From positions 2,294,001 to 2,358,000 of the forward strand of contig NZ_LWLN01000001.1 of the NCBI RefSeq assembly GCF_001953745.1: a stretch of 64,000 bases of DNA, written 5' to 3'. The notes beneath the pieces were generated by a model. The model made no database searches. It was not told where the DNA came from and was given only the letters and a program-made list of their open reading frames with translations. Both the position numbers and the translations under genes were made by a program. Shown here piece after piece: positions 43,246 through 53,123 of the stretch. Each line of letters begins with the position of its first letter. The first letter of the stretch is position 1. Source of the DNA: Natrinema saccharevitans (GTDB taxonomy: Archaea; Halobacteriota; Halobacteria; Halobacteriales; Natrialbaceae).

Positions 43246-44636
43246 TCCCGTTCGCACAGTACGTCCAGGGGCTGGCGAGCAACGACGAACTACTGTCCCT
43301 CGAGGGACCGTTCGACGTGCCGCCGCCCGTCATCGCGGCGGAGGCACTCCGTGCGAACGGCCCGGCGCTCCGGTACGAACGGACCGACGGTGCCGATCTC
43401 ACCAGCGGTGCGTTCAGCGGTCCCGACCAACTGCAGCGTCGCGAGTCGGCCCCGTGGTCGCGGCTGGCGCTTGGCCTCGGACTGGACCCCGAGGCGTCGT
43501 TCGTCGCCGTCCTCGAGACGATCACGCAACTGGGTCCGACCGACGATCGGCCGGAGCCGACCGCCGACAGGCAGGCGGCCGCACGAACCGTCGACGGGAT
43601 ACGGCAACTGGCGCTGCCGCGTGACGCCGACGACGTCTGGCCCGCCCTGACGCTGGGCGTCGCGTCGGTAGCGACGGCGGCGGGGACCCACTGGGCACCG
43701 GTTCACGGTGCCGTCATCGGCGACGATACGCTCCGGGTCCGGACGCCCACGGCCCTGTCGTCGCTGCTGGACGGCGGGACGATCTCGGTCGCCCTCGGCG
43801 TCCCGCCGGCGACCGTGACGGCGGCCTACTTACTCGCCGTCAGGGACCGCATCGAGGTCCCGATACAGGCCTGTGGCGTCGCGGAGCGCGTGCCGCTCGT
43901 CCCGACGAACGGCGGGCTCGTCCCGAGCGCGACCGAGGTCGTGATCGAGGCGACGGTCGACGATCGCAACCCCGACTCCCGGTCGGACCGGCGCGAAGCG
44001 TGGGAGTACGGCACGGAGAGTACGTCGATGGCGCTGTCGATCGAACGGATACTCGCGACCGAGGAGCCGGTACTTCCGTTCTCGCCGCTCGAGCGACCGC
44101 TTTCGGACGACCTGCAGCTGACGGGGCTAGTGACGGCGGCGACGCTGTACGACCGCGTCGACGACTACTGGGGGATCTCGCCAGTCGAGTGGGTGCAGGT
44201 CCCGGCGGCGGCCGAACTCGGGATCTGCGTCGTCGCGACGAACGTCCTCTATGCCGGCTTCGAGTGGCAACTCGCCAACATCCTCTTTGCCTTCTCGTCG
44301 CTGTTCGATACGGTCGTCGTCGTCGATGACGACGTCTCGCCGCGGGACCTCGGCCGCGTCCTCGGCGATATCTGGCTCAAAGCACATCCGTCTCGAGACT
44401 GGATCTTCAGCGAACCGTCGGCACCGATGGCGGACCGCCCCCGGTATCGTCGGGACGGGGAGACCGGCTCCCGACTGTACGTGAATGCGGCGTGGGACCC
44501 GCGGTGGGAAGACGCGTATATCGCGCCGCGAGTCGCGTTCGAGCGGTCGTTCCCGGCGTCCGTTCGCGACGACGCCCGGCGACTGTGGGAGACGCGTCAC
44601 GGCGGGCCCGACGACGGGGTCCGCGACGACGCGTAG
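43242..44636 (+). CDS. divergent UbiD-like paralogue
   Basis: 464 residues from ATG 43242, overlapping the upstream UbiD stop. It keeps the overall layout (SRLALGLGLDP, VATAAGTHWAPVHGAVI, ATEVVIEATVDDRN, WEYGTESTSMALSIERIL, NVLYAGFEWQLANILFAFSSLF). It lacks the EGPFG(E/D) active-site motif, where the sequence is Asp/Arg-rich instead. It may be an inactive partner or regulatory subunit forming a heteromer with the canonical UbiD. Confidence 0.75.
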   Translation: MIPFAQYVQGLASNDELLSLEGPFDVPPPVIAAEALRANGPALRYERTDGADLTSGAFSGPDQLQRRESAPWSRLALGLGLDPEASFVAVLETITQLGPTDDRPEPTADRQAAARTVDGIRQLALPRDADDVWPALTLGVASVATAAGTHWAPVHGAVIGDDTLRVRTPTALSSLLDGGTISVALGVPPATVTAAYLLAVRDRIEVPIQACGVAERVPLVPTNGGLVPSATEVVIEATVDDRNPDSRSDRREAWEYGTESTSMALSIERILATEEPVLPFSPLERPLSDDLQLTGLVTAATLYDRVDDYWGISPVEWVQVPAAAELGICVVATNVLYAGFEWQLANILFAFSSLFDTVVVVDDDVSPRDLGRVLGDIWLKAHPSRDWIFSEPSAPMADRPRYRRDGETGSRLYVNAAWDPRWEDAYIAPRVAFERSFPASVRDDARRLWETRHGGPDDGVRDDA

Positions 44637-44819
44637 GACGAGAGCGATTTTAGTCGGATAGAAAACATATTCCATCCGATGATACGAAAACGAAACCGTT
44701 TACGCAGTACGAAACCGATAAAACTCACGGGATAGCGATAGTTTCCTATAGAATATGTTCGTTGGAGACGCAGAATTTACCGATACTATTATATCGGGAA
44801 ACGGGATCCGGGGCGGTGT

Positions 44820-46553
44820 ATGGTGTCCAGCCACAACCTCTCGGACTACGAGGTCGAACGGGAGCGGTTCTCGTGGGACGAGATCTACGCGGCGGCCGAC
44901 TGGGACGCACCGACGGACCTGAACATCGCACACGAGACCGTCGACCGACACGCCACCGACCGCGAGACGGTCGCGCTCTATCAGGTCGACACCGACGGCG
45001 AACTCACGAAGCTGACCTTCTGGGAACTGGCCGACCGCTCGAGCCAGTTCGCGAACCTCCTCGAGGAACTCGGCGTCGAGCGCGGCGACCGCGTGTTCTC
45101 GTACATGCCGCGGATTCCGGAACACTACGTGGCGATGGTCGGCACGCTGAAACGGGGAGCCGTCTGGGGGAGCGTCAACGAACGCTTCGGGCCGGACGGG
45201 ATTTCCTACCGGCTCGACGATTGCGACGCGAAAGTCCTCGTGACGACGACCGACAACCGCGAGACGGTCGCGGACGCCCTCGAGGACGTACCGTCGGTCG
45301 AGCGCGTCATCACCGTCGACCGCGGCGGCGGCGCGCCCGCCGCCGACGTCGTGTTCGACCCGGCGCTCGACGGCGCGAGTACGGACTACGAGCCCGCCGA
45401 CACCGGCGGCGAGGACGACGCCTTGCTGTACTACACGTCGGGGACGACCGGGCTGGCCAAGGGCGTCCGACACAAACAGCGCTGGGTGGCCGGCGTGGCG
45501 GCGACCCAGAAGTACGCCGTCGACCTCCAGCCCGGCGACCTCTACTGGAGCACCGGCGATCTGGGCTGGCTGACCGGCGTGATCAACACGCTCGGGGCCT
45601 GGTTCTGGGGCGCGTCGCTTTTCACCTACGAGGGCGAGTTCGACCCGGCGGAGTGGGCCGAACTGCTCGACGAGTACCCGATCACCGTCCTGTTCTCGGT
45701 CCCGACGGCCTACCGGATGCTCCGCGAAAAAGCGGAGGTACTGGAGGATATCGACCTCGACTTACGACACGCGCTCTCGATCGGCGAGCCGCTCAGCGCC
45801 GGCGTCGTCGAGTGGGGCGAGGACGAACTCGGCGTCACCATCCTCGACACGTACGGCCAGACGGAGACGGGCAACATGATCATCAACAACTACCCGACGA
45901 TGGAGTTGCGGCCCGGCTCGATGGGCAAGCCCCTCCCCGGCATCGAGGCCGACATCGTCGACCCCGACACCGGGGCCGTCCTCGAGCCCGGCGAGACCGG
46001 CGAGATCGCCCAGCGGGGGGACTACCCCTGTTTCTTCGACGAGTACTGGAACAAACCGGAGAAGACCGCGTCGTGTTTCGTCGACGGTCCCGAGGGGGGT
46101 GAGCAGAGCGAAGCGATGCGATCCTCGCCAGACGAAACGTCTGGCGGTGAGTGGTACCTCTCGGGGGACCTCGCACACAAGGACGAGGACGGCTACTTCT
46201 GGTTCGAGGGGCGGGCCGACGACGTCATTCTCTCGTCGGGCTACCGGATCGGCCCGTTCGAGGTCGAGAGTTCGCTGGGCGAACACGCGGCCGTCGCCGA
46301 GGCGGCCGTCGTCCCCAAGCCCCACACGGAGCGGGGCAACATCGTGAAGGCCTACGTCGTGCCCAGCGAGGGGACGACGCCGTCCGAGGGCCTCAAAGAG
46401 GACATCAGGACCCACGTGCGCGACGAGCTATCGGCCCACGAGTACCCCCGCGAGATCGAGTTCCGCGAGGAACTGCCGAAGACGGTCACGGGGAAGATCC
46501 GCCGAACCGAACTGCAAGACGACGCGGAAGAAGAGTCCGAGGCGTCGCCGTAA
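44820..46553 (+). CDS. acyl-CoA synthetase (AMP-forming)
   Basis: 577 residues. Adenylate-forming ligase activating a carboxylic acid with CoA: P-loop YYTSGTTGLAKGVRHKQ, TYGQTETGNMIINNYPT and hinge/core YFWFEGRADDVILSSGYRIGPFEVE, with C-terminal catalytic Lys in LPKTVTGKIRRTEL. Closest in pattern to acetyl/propionyl or medium-chain ligases. An in-frame insert (EGGEQSEAMRSSPDETSGG, about residues 425-443) replaces a short loop and contains a DNA hairpin. First gene of the acyl-CoA operon; TATTATATCG (44789-44798) is a TATA candidate. Confidence 0.88.
   Translation: MVSSHNLSDYEVERERFSWDEIYAAADWDAPTDLNIAHETVDRHATDRETVALYQVDTDGELTKLTFWELADRSSQFANLLEELGVERGDRVFSYMPRIPEHYVAMVGTLKRGAVWGSVNERFGPDGISYRLDDCDAKVLVTTTDNRETVADALEDVPSVERVITVDRGGGAPAADVVFDPALDGASTDYEPADTGGEDDALLYYTSGTTGLAKGVRHKQRWVAGVAATQKYAVDLQPGDLYWSTGDLGWLTGVINTLGAWFWGASLFTYEGEFDPAEWAELLDEYPITVLFSVPTAYRMLREKAEVLEDIDLDLRHALSIGEPLSAGVVEWGEDELGVTILDTYGQTETGNMIINNYPTMELRPGSMGKPLPGIEADIVDPDTGAVLEPGETGEIAQRGDYPCFFDEYWNKPEKTASCFVDGPEGGEQSEAMRSSPDETSGGEWYLSGDLAHKDEDGYFWFEGRADDVILSSGYRIGPFEVESSLGEHAAVAEAAVVPKPHTERGNIVKAYVVPSEGTTPSEGLKEDIRTHVRDELSAHEYPREIEFREELPKTVTGKIRRTELQDDAEEESEASP
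46126..46146. repeat. hairpin inside the acyl-CoA synthetase gene
   Basis: CGCCAGACG-AAA-CGTCTGGCG, a perfect 9-bp stem with AAA loop, within the in-frame insert of the enzyme. Compare the hairpins at 12506-12544. Confidence 0.8.
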
Positions 46554-46601
46554 GCGACCCGTCCTCGAGACGTCCCGACCACAAATAGTCTCTCCAACGA
46601 C

Positions 46602-47768
46602 ATGAATTTCGAATCTACCGACGAACGCGCGATGATCCGATCGACCGCGGAGGCGGTCGCGGCCGAATACGGACCGGAGTACTGGCGAGAGAAAGAGGCG
46701 GACGGCGAGTTCGCTCAGGCGTTCTGGGACGAACTCGCGGAGGCCGGGTTCCACGGCCTGTTGGTCCCGGAGGAGTACGACGGTGCCGGCATGGGCATGC
46801 AGGAGATGGGGCTGGCGATGGAGACGCTCTGTGCCGAGGGCTGTGGCATGGCCGGCACCTGGTATCTGGTCCTTACCGCGGGCATGGCCGCCGTCGGCAT
46901 CCGCGAGAACGGGACCGAGGCCCAGAAGGAGCGGTACCTGCCCGACATCGCGGCCGGCGAGCGGAACTTCTCGATCGGGATCACCGAACCCGAAGCGGGG
47001 ACGAACACGCTGAACGTCGCCACGCGCGCGGAGAAAGACGGCAGCGAATACGTCCTCGACGGGAACAAGGCGTGGATCACCTTCGCCGACCGGGCGGACG
47101 ACATGATCCTCGTCACCCGGACGACCCCGCGGGCGGACGTCGACCGCGGCACCGACGGCATCAGCCTCTTCGTCGTCGACATGGACGACCCCGGGATCGA
47201 CGTCTCGCCGATTCCCAAACACGGCATCAACTACTCGAATTCCTGCGAGGTGTTCATCGAGGACGTTCGCGTCCCCGAGGAGAACCTGCTCGGCGCGGAA
47301 GACGAGGGCTGGTGGGCGCTCGTCGACATGCTGAACCCCGAGCGCCTCGGCTTCGCCGCGGCCGGGACGGGGATCGGAAAACTGGCCGCCGACACCGCCA
47401 TCGAGTACGCCACCGACCGCGAGGTGTTCGGTGCCCCGGTCGGCAGCCACCAGGCGGTCTCGTTCCCCATCACGAAGGCCTACGCGCGGATGGAGACGGC
47501 CGCGCTCATGCGCGAGAAAGCAGCCTGGCTCTACGATCAGGGCGAGGAGTGTGGCTACGAGACCAACGTCGCGAAGGCGACGGCCGTCAGCGCCGGGATC
47601 GAAGCCGTCAAGCAGTCGATGCAGGCCTTCGGCGGCTGGGGCTACGCGAAAGAGTACGACGTCGAACGCTGGTGGCGCGAGATCAACCTCACCAGGCTCG
47701 CGCCGGTCTCCCAGCAGATGGCGTACAACCACATCGGCCAGCAGCTCGGCTTCCCCAAGTCCTACTGA
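46602..47768 (+). CDS. acyl-CoA dehydrogenase (carboxylase operon)
   Basis: 388 residues. FAD enzyme desaturating a CoA thioester: [58 protein letters not shown] and [22 protein letters not shown]. It sits 48 bp after the ligase and 2 bp before the biotin carboxylase gene, suggesting that its product is carboxylated next, as isovaleryl-CoA dehydrogenase feeds methylcrotonyl-CoA carboxylase. Substrate by context only. Confidence 0.9.
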   Translation: MNFESTDERAMIRSTAEAVAAEYGPEYWREKEADGEFAQAFWDELAEAGFHGLLVPEEYDGAGMGMQEMGLAMETLCAEGCGMAGTWYLVLTAGMAAVGIRENGTEAQKERYLPDIAAGERNFSIGITEPEAGTNTLNVATRAEKDGSEYVLDGNKAWITFADRADDMILVTRTTPRADVDRGTDGISLFVVDMDDPGIDVSPIPKHGINYSNSCEVFIEDVRVPEENLLGAEDEGWWALVDMLNPERLGFAAAGTGIGKLAADTAIEYATDREVFGAPVGSHQAVSFPITKAYARMETAALMREKAAWLYDQGEECGYETNVAKATAVSAGIEAVKQSMQAFGGWGYAKEYDVERWWREINLTRLAPVSQQMAYNHIGQQLGFPKSY

Positions 47769-47770
47769 TC

Positions 47771-49543
47771 ATGTTCGAGAACGTCCTCGTCGCCAATCGC
47801 GGCGAGATCGCGGTTCGCGTGATGGCAGCGTGCGAAGAACTCGGCATCGGGACGGTCGCCGTCTACAGCGACGCCGACCGCGACGCCGGCCACGTGGAGT
47901 ACGCCGACGAGGCGTACAACGTCGGCCCGGCACCGGCCAGCGAGTCGTACCTCGATCAGGAGGCGATTATCGACGTCGCCGAACGGGCCGGCGCGGACGC
48001 GATCCACCCCGGCTACGGCTTCCTCGCGGAGAACGCCGACTTCGCCCGCCGCGTCGAAGCGACGGACGGGATCACGTGGGTCGGCCCGCCGAGCGACGCG
48101 ATGGAGACGCTCGGTGAAAAGACGAAGGCCCGAACCGTCATGCAGGCGGCCGGCGTCCCGGTCGTCCCCGGAACGACCGAGCCCGTCGACGACGCCGACG
48201 AAGTCCGGGCGCTGGGCGAGGAGTACGGCTACCCCATCGCGATCAAGGCCGAAGGCGGCGGCGGCGGCCGCGGCATGAAGATCGTCCGCAGCGAGGCCGA
48301 GGTCGACGACGCCCTCGAGAGCGCCCGGCGCGAGGGCGAGGCGTACTTCGGCAACGACTCGGTCTACGTCGAGAAGTACCTCGACGCGCCCAAACACATC
48401 GAAGTCCAGGTGCTCGCAGACCAGCACGGCAACGTCCGGCATCTGGGCGAGCGCGACTGCTCGCTGCAGCGACGCCACCAGAAGGTCATCGAGGAGGCCC
48501 CGAGCCCGGCGCTCGACGCCGAGTTACGCGACGCGATCGGCGAGGCCGCCCGACGGGGCGTCCGCGAGGCCGGCTACACGAACGCCGGGACGGTCGAGTT
48601 CCTCGTCGAGAACGGCGAGTTCTACTTCATGGAGGTGAACACGCGCATCCAGGTCGAACACACCGTTACCGAGGAAGTGACCGGCATCGATATCGTCCGG
48701 TGGCAGCTCCGGGTCGCCGCCGGCGAGGCACTCGCCTTCGACCAGGACGCCGTCGAGATCGACGGCCACGCGGTCGAGTACCGCATCAACGCCGAGAATC
48801 CGGCCGCAGACTTCGCGCCGACTCCCGGGAAGCTGACGACCTACAGGCCGCCGGCGAGCATCGGCGTCCGCCTCGACCACGCGGTCGCACAGGGCGACGA
48901 GATCGGCGGCGACTACGACTCGATGATCGGGAAACTGATCGTCAGCGGCGACGACCGCGACCACTGCCTCGAGCGCTCGAAACGCGCGCTCGAGCACTTC
49001 GCCGTCGACGGCGTCCACACGACGATCCCGTTCCACCGGCTGCTGCTCGACGACGAGACCTTCGACGCCGGCGATCACACGACGACGTACCTCGATCGGG
49101 AACTCGAGGACGACGCGCTCGCGGCGGCCGTCGATCGCTGGGGGCCCGCGACGACGACCGACGGTAACGGGCCCACGGCGGCGACGACCGAGGTCACCGT
49201 CGAGGTCGACGGCCGACGGTTCGACGTCGTCATCGAGGACGGCGCGTCGCGGGCGACGGCCGACCGCACCGAGACGAAAACCGTTGCCGGCGGCGGGACG
49301 ACGGGAACCGACGACGCCGAACTCGCCACCGCCGGCGCCGTTACCGCCGAAATGCAGGGGACCATCCTCTCGGTCGCCGTCGAGAAAGGCGACGAGGTCG
49401 CGCCCGGCGACGTCCTCTGTGTCCTCGAGGCGATGAAGATGGAAAACGACGTGGTCGCCAGCACCGGCGGGACGGTTCGCTCGGTACCGATCTCGGCGGG
49501 TGACTCCGTCGACATGGGCGACACCCTCGTGACACTGGAGTGA
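47771..49543 (+). CDS. acyl-CoA carboxylase, biotin carboxylase plus BCCP subunit
   Basis: 590 residues from ATG 47771. Biotin carboxylase domain (1-450): [24 protein letters not shown]-grasp [34 protein letters not shown]. An acidic Thr/Asp linker leads to a biotinyl domain with the lysine in [10 protein letters not shown]. This fused alpha subunit is the form seen in methylcrotonyl-, propionyl- and acetyl-CoA carboxylases. Followed at once by the carboxyltransferase gene (TGA at 49541, next ATG 49549). Confidence 0.92.
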   Translation: MFENVLVANRGEIAVRVMAACEELGIGTVAVYSDADRDAGHVEYADEAYNVGPAPASESYLDQEAIIDVAERAGADAIHPGYGFLAENADFARRVEATDGITWVGPPSDAMETLGEKTKARTVMQAAGVPVVPGTTEPVDDADEVRALGEEYGYPIAIKAEGGGGGRGMKIVRSEAEVDDALESARREGEAYFGNDSVYVEKYLDAPKHIEVQVLADQHGNVRHLGERDCSLQRRHQKVIEEAPSPALDAELRDAIGEAARRGVREAGYTNAGTVEFLVENGEFYFMEVNTRIQVEHTVTEEVTGIDIVRWQLRVAAGEALAFDQDAVEIDGHAVEYRINAENPAADFAPTPGKLTTYRPPASIGVRLDHAVAQGDEIGGDYDSMIGKLIVSGDDRDHCLERSKRALEHFAVDGVHTTIPFHRLLLDDETFDAGDHTTTYLDRELEDDALAAAVDRWGPATTTDGNGPTAATTEVTVEVDGRRFDVVIEDGASRATADRTETKTVAGGGTTGTDDAELATAGAVTAEMQGTILSVAVEKGDEVAPGDVLCVLEAMKMENDVVASTGGTVRSVPISAGDSVDMGDTLVTLE

Positions 49544-49548
49544 TACCG

Positions 49549-51303
49549 ATGCGAGTCAAAATCACAAGCGACACGACCGAAGCGCAGGCGCGGGCGATCG
49601 CCGAAGCGATGGCGTCGAAGTACCGGGAGGACGTCACCGTCGTCGACGACGGCGGTGCGGAACTCGCCAGCGCGTCCGCCGACGGCGGGACCGACGAACC
49701 GGCCGACCCCGAGCCGGAACCGGAACTCGGACCGACGGCCCGCGAGGAGGCGCTGCTGGCGGAGGTCGACGACATCCGCGCGGGCGGCCCCGAGAAGTAC
49801 AAAGACCAGTTGCCCGATCAGGGGAAGCTGTTCGTCCGCGACCGGATCGACCTCTGGTTCGGCGACGACTTCCTCTTCGAGGACGGGCAGTTCGCGGCGT
49901 TCGACGACTGGCATCCGGACGGTGCGAACACCGACGCGGACGACGACGACCGACTGCCGGCCGACGGCCTGATCACCGGCGCCGCCGAGTTCGAGGGGCG
50001 GGACGTCCACTTCATGGCCAACGACTACACGGTCAAACGCGGGAGCATGGCCGCGAAAGGCGTCGAGAAGTTCCTCCGGATGCAACAGCGGGCCCTGAAA
50101 ACCGGGAAGCCGGTGTTGTACCTGATGGACTCCTCGGGCGGGCGGATCGACCAGCAAACCGGCTTCTTCGCCAACCGCGAGGGCATCGGGAAGTACTACT
50201 ACAACCACTCGATGCTCTCGGGTCGGGTCCCGCAGATCTGTGTCCTCTATGGCCCCTGTATCGCCGGCGCGGCCTACACCCCCGTCTTCGCGGACTTCAC
50301 GGTCATGGTCCGGGACGTGAGCGCGATGGCCATCGCCAGCCCGCGCATGGTCGAGATGGTCACCGGCGAGCAGATCGATCTGCAGGAACTGGGCGGGCCG
50401 GACGTCCACGCCGAACACTCCGGGAGCGCGGACCTCATCGCCGACGACGAGGAACACGCCCGGAAACTGGTCGCGAGACTCATCGGCTACCTCCCGAACA
50501 ACAGCGACGAGAGCCCGCCCCGAACGGACGGACGGCCACCCGCCGCCTCGCCCGAGGGGATCGACGCCGTCGTGCCCCAGGAGCCCAACAAGGGCTACGA
50601 CATGTTCGACGTCATCGACCGGATCGTCGACGCGGGGTCGACGCTCGAGTTGCGCTCCGAGTACGGGCCGGAGATCATTACCGCCTTCGCCCGGATCGAC
50701 GGCCGGCCGATCGGGATCGTCGCCAACCAGCCGGCCCACCGGGCGGGCGCGATCTTCCCCGACGCCGCCGAGAAGGCCGCCGAGTTCGTCTGGACCTGTG
50801 ACGCCTACGACATCCCCTTGCTCTATCTCTGTGACACGCCCGGCTTCATGGCCGGATCGCAGGTCGAGAAAGACGGAATCTTGGAGCAAGGCAAGAAAAT
50901 GATCTACGCGACCTCCTCGGCGACGGTGCCGAAACAGTCGGTGGTCGTCCGCAAGGCCTACGGCGCGGGCATCTACGCGATGTCCGGCCCCGCCTACGAC
51001 CCCGAGAGCGTCATCGGCCTCCCCTCCGGCGAGATCGCGATCATGGGCCCCGAGGCGGCGATCAACGCCGTCTACGCCCGCAAGCTCGCCGAGATCGACG
51101 ACGAGGACGAACGCGAACGGATGGAGCGGGACCTCCGCGAGGAGTACCGCGAGGACATCGACGTCCACCGGATGGCCAGCGAGGTCGTCATCGACGAAAT
51201 CGTCCCGCCGAGCGACTTGCGGGAGGAACTCGAGGCCCGCTTTGCCTTCTACGAGACCGTCGAGAAGGACCTGCCCGACAAGAAACACGGAACCGTCCTC
51301 TGA
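49549..51303 (+). CDS. acyl-CoA carboxylase, carboxyltransferase subunit with N-terminal extension
   Basis: 584 residues from ATG 49549; a GTG at 49540 overlapping the upstream stop would add three residues. The carboxyltransferase core starts about residue 75 ([24 protein letters not shown]) and has [40 protein letters not shown] and [14 protein letters not shown]. The first 70 residues are an extra alpha/beta segment ([20 protein letters not shown]) plus an acidic Pro/Glu linker, absent from standard beta subunits. Works with the 47771 subunit; methylcrotonyl-CoA-type substrate suggested by gene order. Confidence 0.9.
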   Translation: MRVKITSDTTEAQARAIAEAMASKYREDVTVVDDGGAELASASADGGTDEPADPEPEPELGPTAREEALLAEVDDIRAGGPEKYKDQLPDQGKLFVRDRIDLWFGDDFLFEDGQFAAFDDWHPDGANTDADDDDRLPADGLITGAAEFEGRDVHFMANDYTVKRGSMAAKGVEKFLRMQQRALKTGKPVLYLMDSSGGRIDQQTGFFANREGIGKYYYNHSMLSGRVPQICVLYGPCIAGAAYTPVFADFTVMVRDVSAMAIASPRMVEMVTGEQIDLQELGGPDVHAEHSGSADLIADDEEHARKLVARLIGYLPNNSDESPPRTDGRPPAASPEGIDAVVPQEPNKGYDMFDVIDRIVDAGSTLELRSEYGPEIITAFARIDGRPIGIVANQPAHRAGAIFPDAAEKAAEFVWTCDAYDIPLLYLCDTPGFMAGSQVEKDGILEQGKKMIYATSSATVPKQSVVVRKAYGAGIYAMSGPAYDPESVIGLPSGEIAIMGPEAAINAVYARKLAEIDDEDERERMERDLREEYREDIDVHRMASEVVIDEIVPPSDLREELEARFAFYETVEKDLPDKKHGTVL

Positions 51304-51331
51304 CCGCCCGCCGAACGTTTCACACCCACCC

Positions 51332-51799
51332 ATGACAGGACGCTACTACGAGGAGTTCGAGGTCGGCGAGACCATCGAACACGAGAAGCGACGGACGATC
51401 AGCGAGCGCGACAACCAGCAGTTCTGCGACATGACGATGAACCAGCAGCCGCTGCATCTCGACGCCGAGTTCGCGTCGGCGACGCAGTTCGACGGCCGGC
51501 TGGTCAACGGGCTCTACACGATGAGCCTAGCCGTCGGGCTCACCATCCCCGACACCACCGACGGCACGATCGTCGCGAACCTCTCGTACGACAACGTCGA
51601 GCATCCGAACCCGGTCTATCACGGCGACACGATCCGGGTCCAGTCGACGGTCACCGACAAGCGCGAGACCAGCGACGGCGAGCGCGGCATCGTCACCATG
51701 CACGTCGAAGTGTTCAAGCTAAACGACTCGGAGGAGCCGCTGGTCTGTGAGTTCGACCGCACGGCGCTCTCGCTGAAACGCGAGTACGCCGAGGGCTAA
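51332..51799 (+). CDS. MaoC-family hydratase
   Basis: 155 residues from ATG 51332. Hot-dog-fold enoyl-CoA hydratase: RYYEEFEVGETIEHEKRRTIS, catalytic Asp/His region DMTMNQQPLHLDAEFA, GRLVNGLYTMSLAVGL and a long C-terminal strand ending FDRTALSLKRE. Single-domain size. As last gene of the carboxylase operon it could hydrate 3-methylglutaconyl-CoA or another unsaturated CoA ester. A diverged copy of its last 27 codons exists at 54973-55053. Confidence 0.87.
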   Translation: MTGRYYEEFEVGETIEHEKRRTISERDNQQFCDMTMNQQPLHLDAEFASATQFDGRLVNGLYTMSLAVGLTIPDTTDGTIVANLSYDNVEHPNPVYHGDTIRVQSTVTDKRETSDGERGIVTMHVEVFKLNDSEEPLVCEFDRTALSLKREYAEG

Positions 51800-52162
51800 G
51801 CACCCAACGAGTCGGTCGAGAGCGTTCAATCGTTTGCTCCGGAACAAGGACCCGATCTCGTCCGCGACAGCAGATATGGGGTTCGCTCTTCCGTAGGAGA
51901 TTGTTGATCCAGTTGCGTTGCTCGTCTGCTTGATTGAGTTCTATGCGTAGAGCGGTTCCTGATCAGGACTCAGTTTATTGCAATCAGCGTACAATCGCAA
52001 GAGGGCCCCATCAACAATGTGCTATCCAAGAGCGTATAGAATTGTTTCTTATATATTCAGAGAATATAATAAATTATAGCACAGGATAAATAGAAAAATA
52101 TATTATAGATATAATGGAAACAAATAATGTGTTTAGTGAGTAACTAAACACAGGTGATGCAG
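51800..52162. other. AT-rich gene-free boundary of an islet
   Basis: GC falls sharply after 51830; 52040-52130 is almost wholly A/T (ATATAATAAATTATAG). No reading frame looks coding. A 9-bp inverted repeat ATTGTTGAT (51900-51908) and ATCAACAAT (52010-52018) brackets a 119-bp segment that could be an insertion-sequence relict. The AGGTGAT motif at its right end is the ribosome-binding site of the next gene. Confidence 0.5.
52152..52158 (+). promoter_or_regulatory. Shine-Dalgarno of the islet Tat protein
   Basis: AGGTGAT, complementary to the 16S 3' end (AUCACCU), 4 nt before ATG 52163. It selects that start over GTG 52154 and ATG 52157. Confidence 0.6.
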
Positions 52163-52852
52163 ATGGACGACCAGATAAATGGCACAAGCGGACGACTATC
52201 GACGAACAGTCGACGAACTATACTTAAACTCGGTGGTCTTTCACTTGCGTCTGCGGTAGGTGCCGCTACCGTTGGGACGGTAACAGCCCAATCCGACGAG
52301 AACCCCGATGTCGACTTCGATCCCGACCGTCGGGAAGAGGTTGCTGAGTTCATTCTCGCCCTCGGCGAACTCGAGAGCGAAAAACAGCAACGACGGTATA
52401 CATCCCAGATTACGGACGAGCAGATGCAGGCAATGGAAGACCTGTACGGGGAGGTCAACTGGCAGTTCCGTAGCTACGGGCAAAACGCTACGCAACCGTC
52501 CGACAATTGGGTCACGGCGACCGAAGTTACCGAAGCGAAGGGGTCGGTTCCACTTATCGGCACCGTCTACGTTCACAAACAGATCCTCACCTGGGATTAC
52601 AACGGAAGCGACTACAGAAACGTCTCTCAGGAACTCGATTATAAGCTCCCCGGTCCCGCCGCGGCGTACAAAGGAACGACGACGGACGATATCGACAGGG
52701 ATGCTACGTCCTTCACGGCCGAACTGTCCGCGGAATACGCGTTCGATCCGCCGGGCGGGGAACGAAGGAAGGAAGCGACGATCATCACGAAAGGGGACAA
52801 CAACGGAAACCACGAGGTCCTGTCTAAAAGCGCACCCGCATCGACGGAGTAA
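52163..52852 (+). CDS. Tat-exported hypothetical protein of the islet
   Basis: 229 residues from ATG 52163. Twin-arginine signal SRRTILKLGGLSLASAVGAA (about 17-36) followed by a likely cleavage after TVTAQ. The mature part is Gln/Asn/Tyr-rich with VPLIGTVYVHKQILTWDYNG and an Arg-containing C-terminus. It is less acidic and lower in GC than typical genes here, fitting recent acquisition. No family recognised. Confidence 0.68.
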   Translation: MDDQINGTSGRLSTNSRRTILKLGGLSLASAVGAATVGTVTAQSDENPDVDFDPDRREEVAEFILALGELESEKQQRRYTSQITDEQMQAMEDLYGEVNWQFRSYGQNATQPSDNWVTATEVTEAKGSVPLIGTVYVHKQILTWDYNGSDYRNVSQELDYKLPGPAAAYKGTTTDDIDRDATSFTAELSAEYAFDPPGGERRKEATIITKGDNNGNHEVLSKSAPASTE

Positions 52853-53123
52853 GTGACGTCCCAAAGAGCGAGACCTCCCATCACACTGCACTCGATTTAT
52901 TTTACCATTGGTCTGTCTAGTATGATAACGAGTGGCACTGATCATTCCGAATCGTTAACGGATCATAATCGTAGCCGGGCACGACGGAACCGGTGTTCAA
53001 ATCAGTCGCACGATCTCAACTGATTCGAGTAGCCTATGCGTATCACCTCTCCGAACCGATCTCAAACCAACTCACTGGCGGAGATAGAGGTATGAAAATC
53101 GCGAATTCTGCACCCAATCTCGG

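Noticed and set aside
52990..53015. GTGTTCAAATCAG resembling a tRNA T-loop
   Set aside because: No 5-bp stem around it and no acceptor or anticodon arms.
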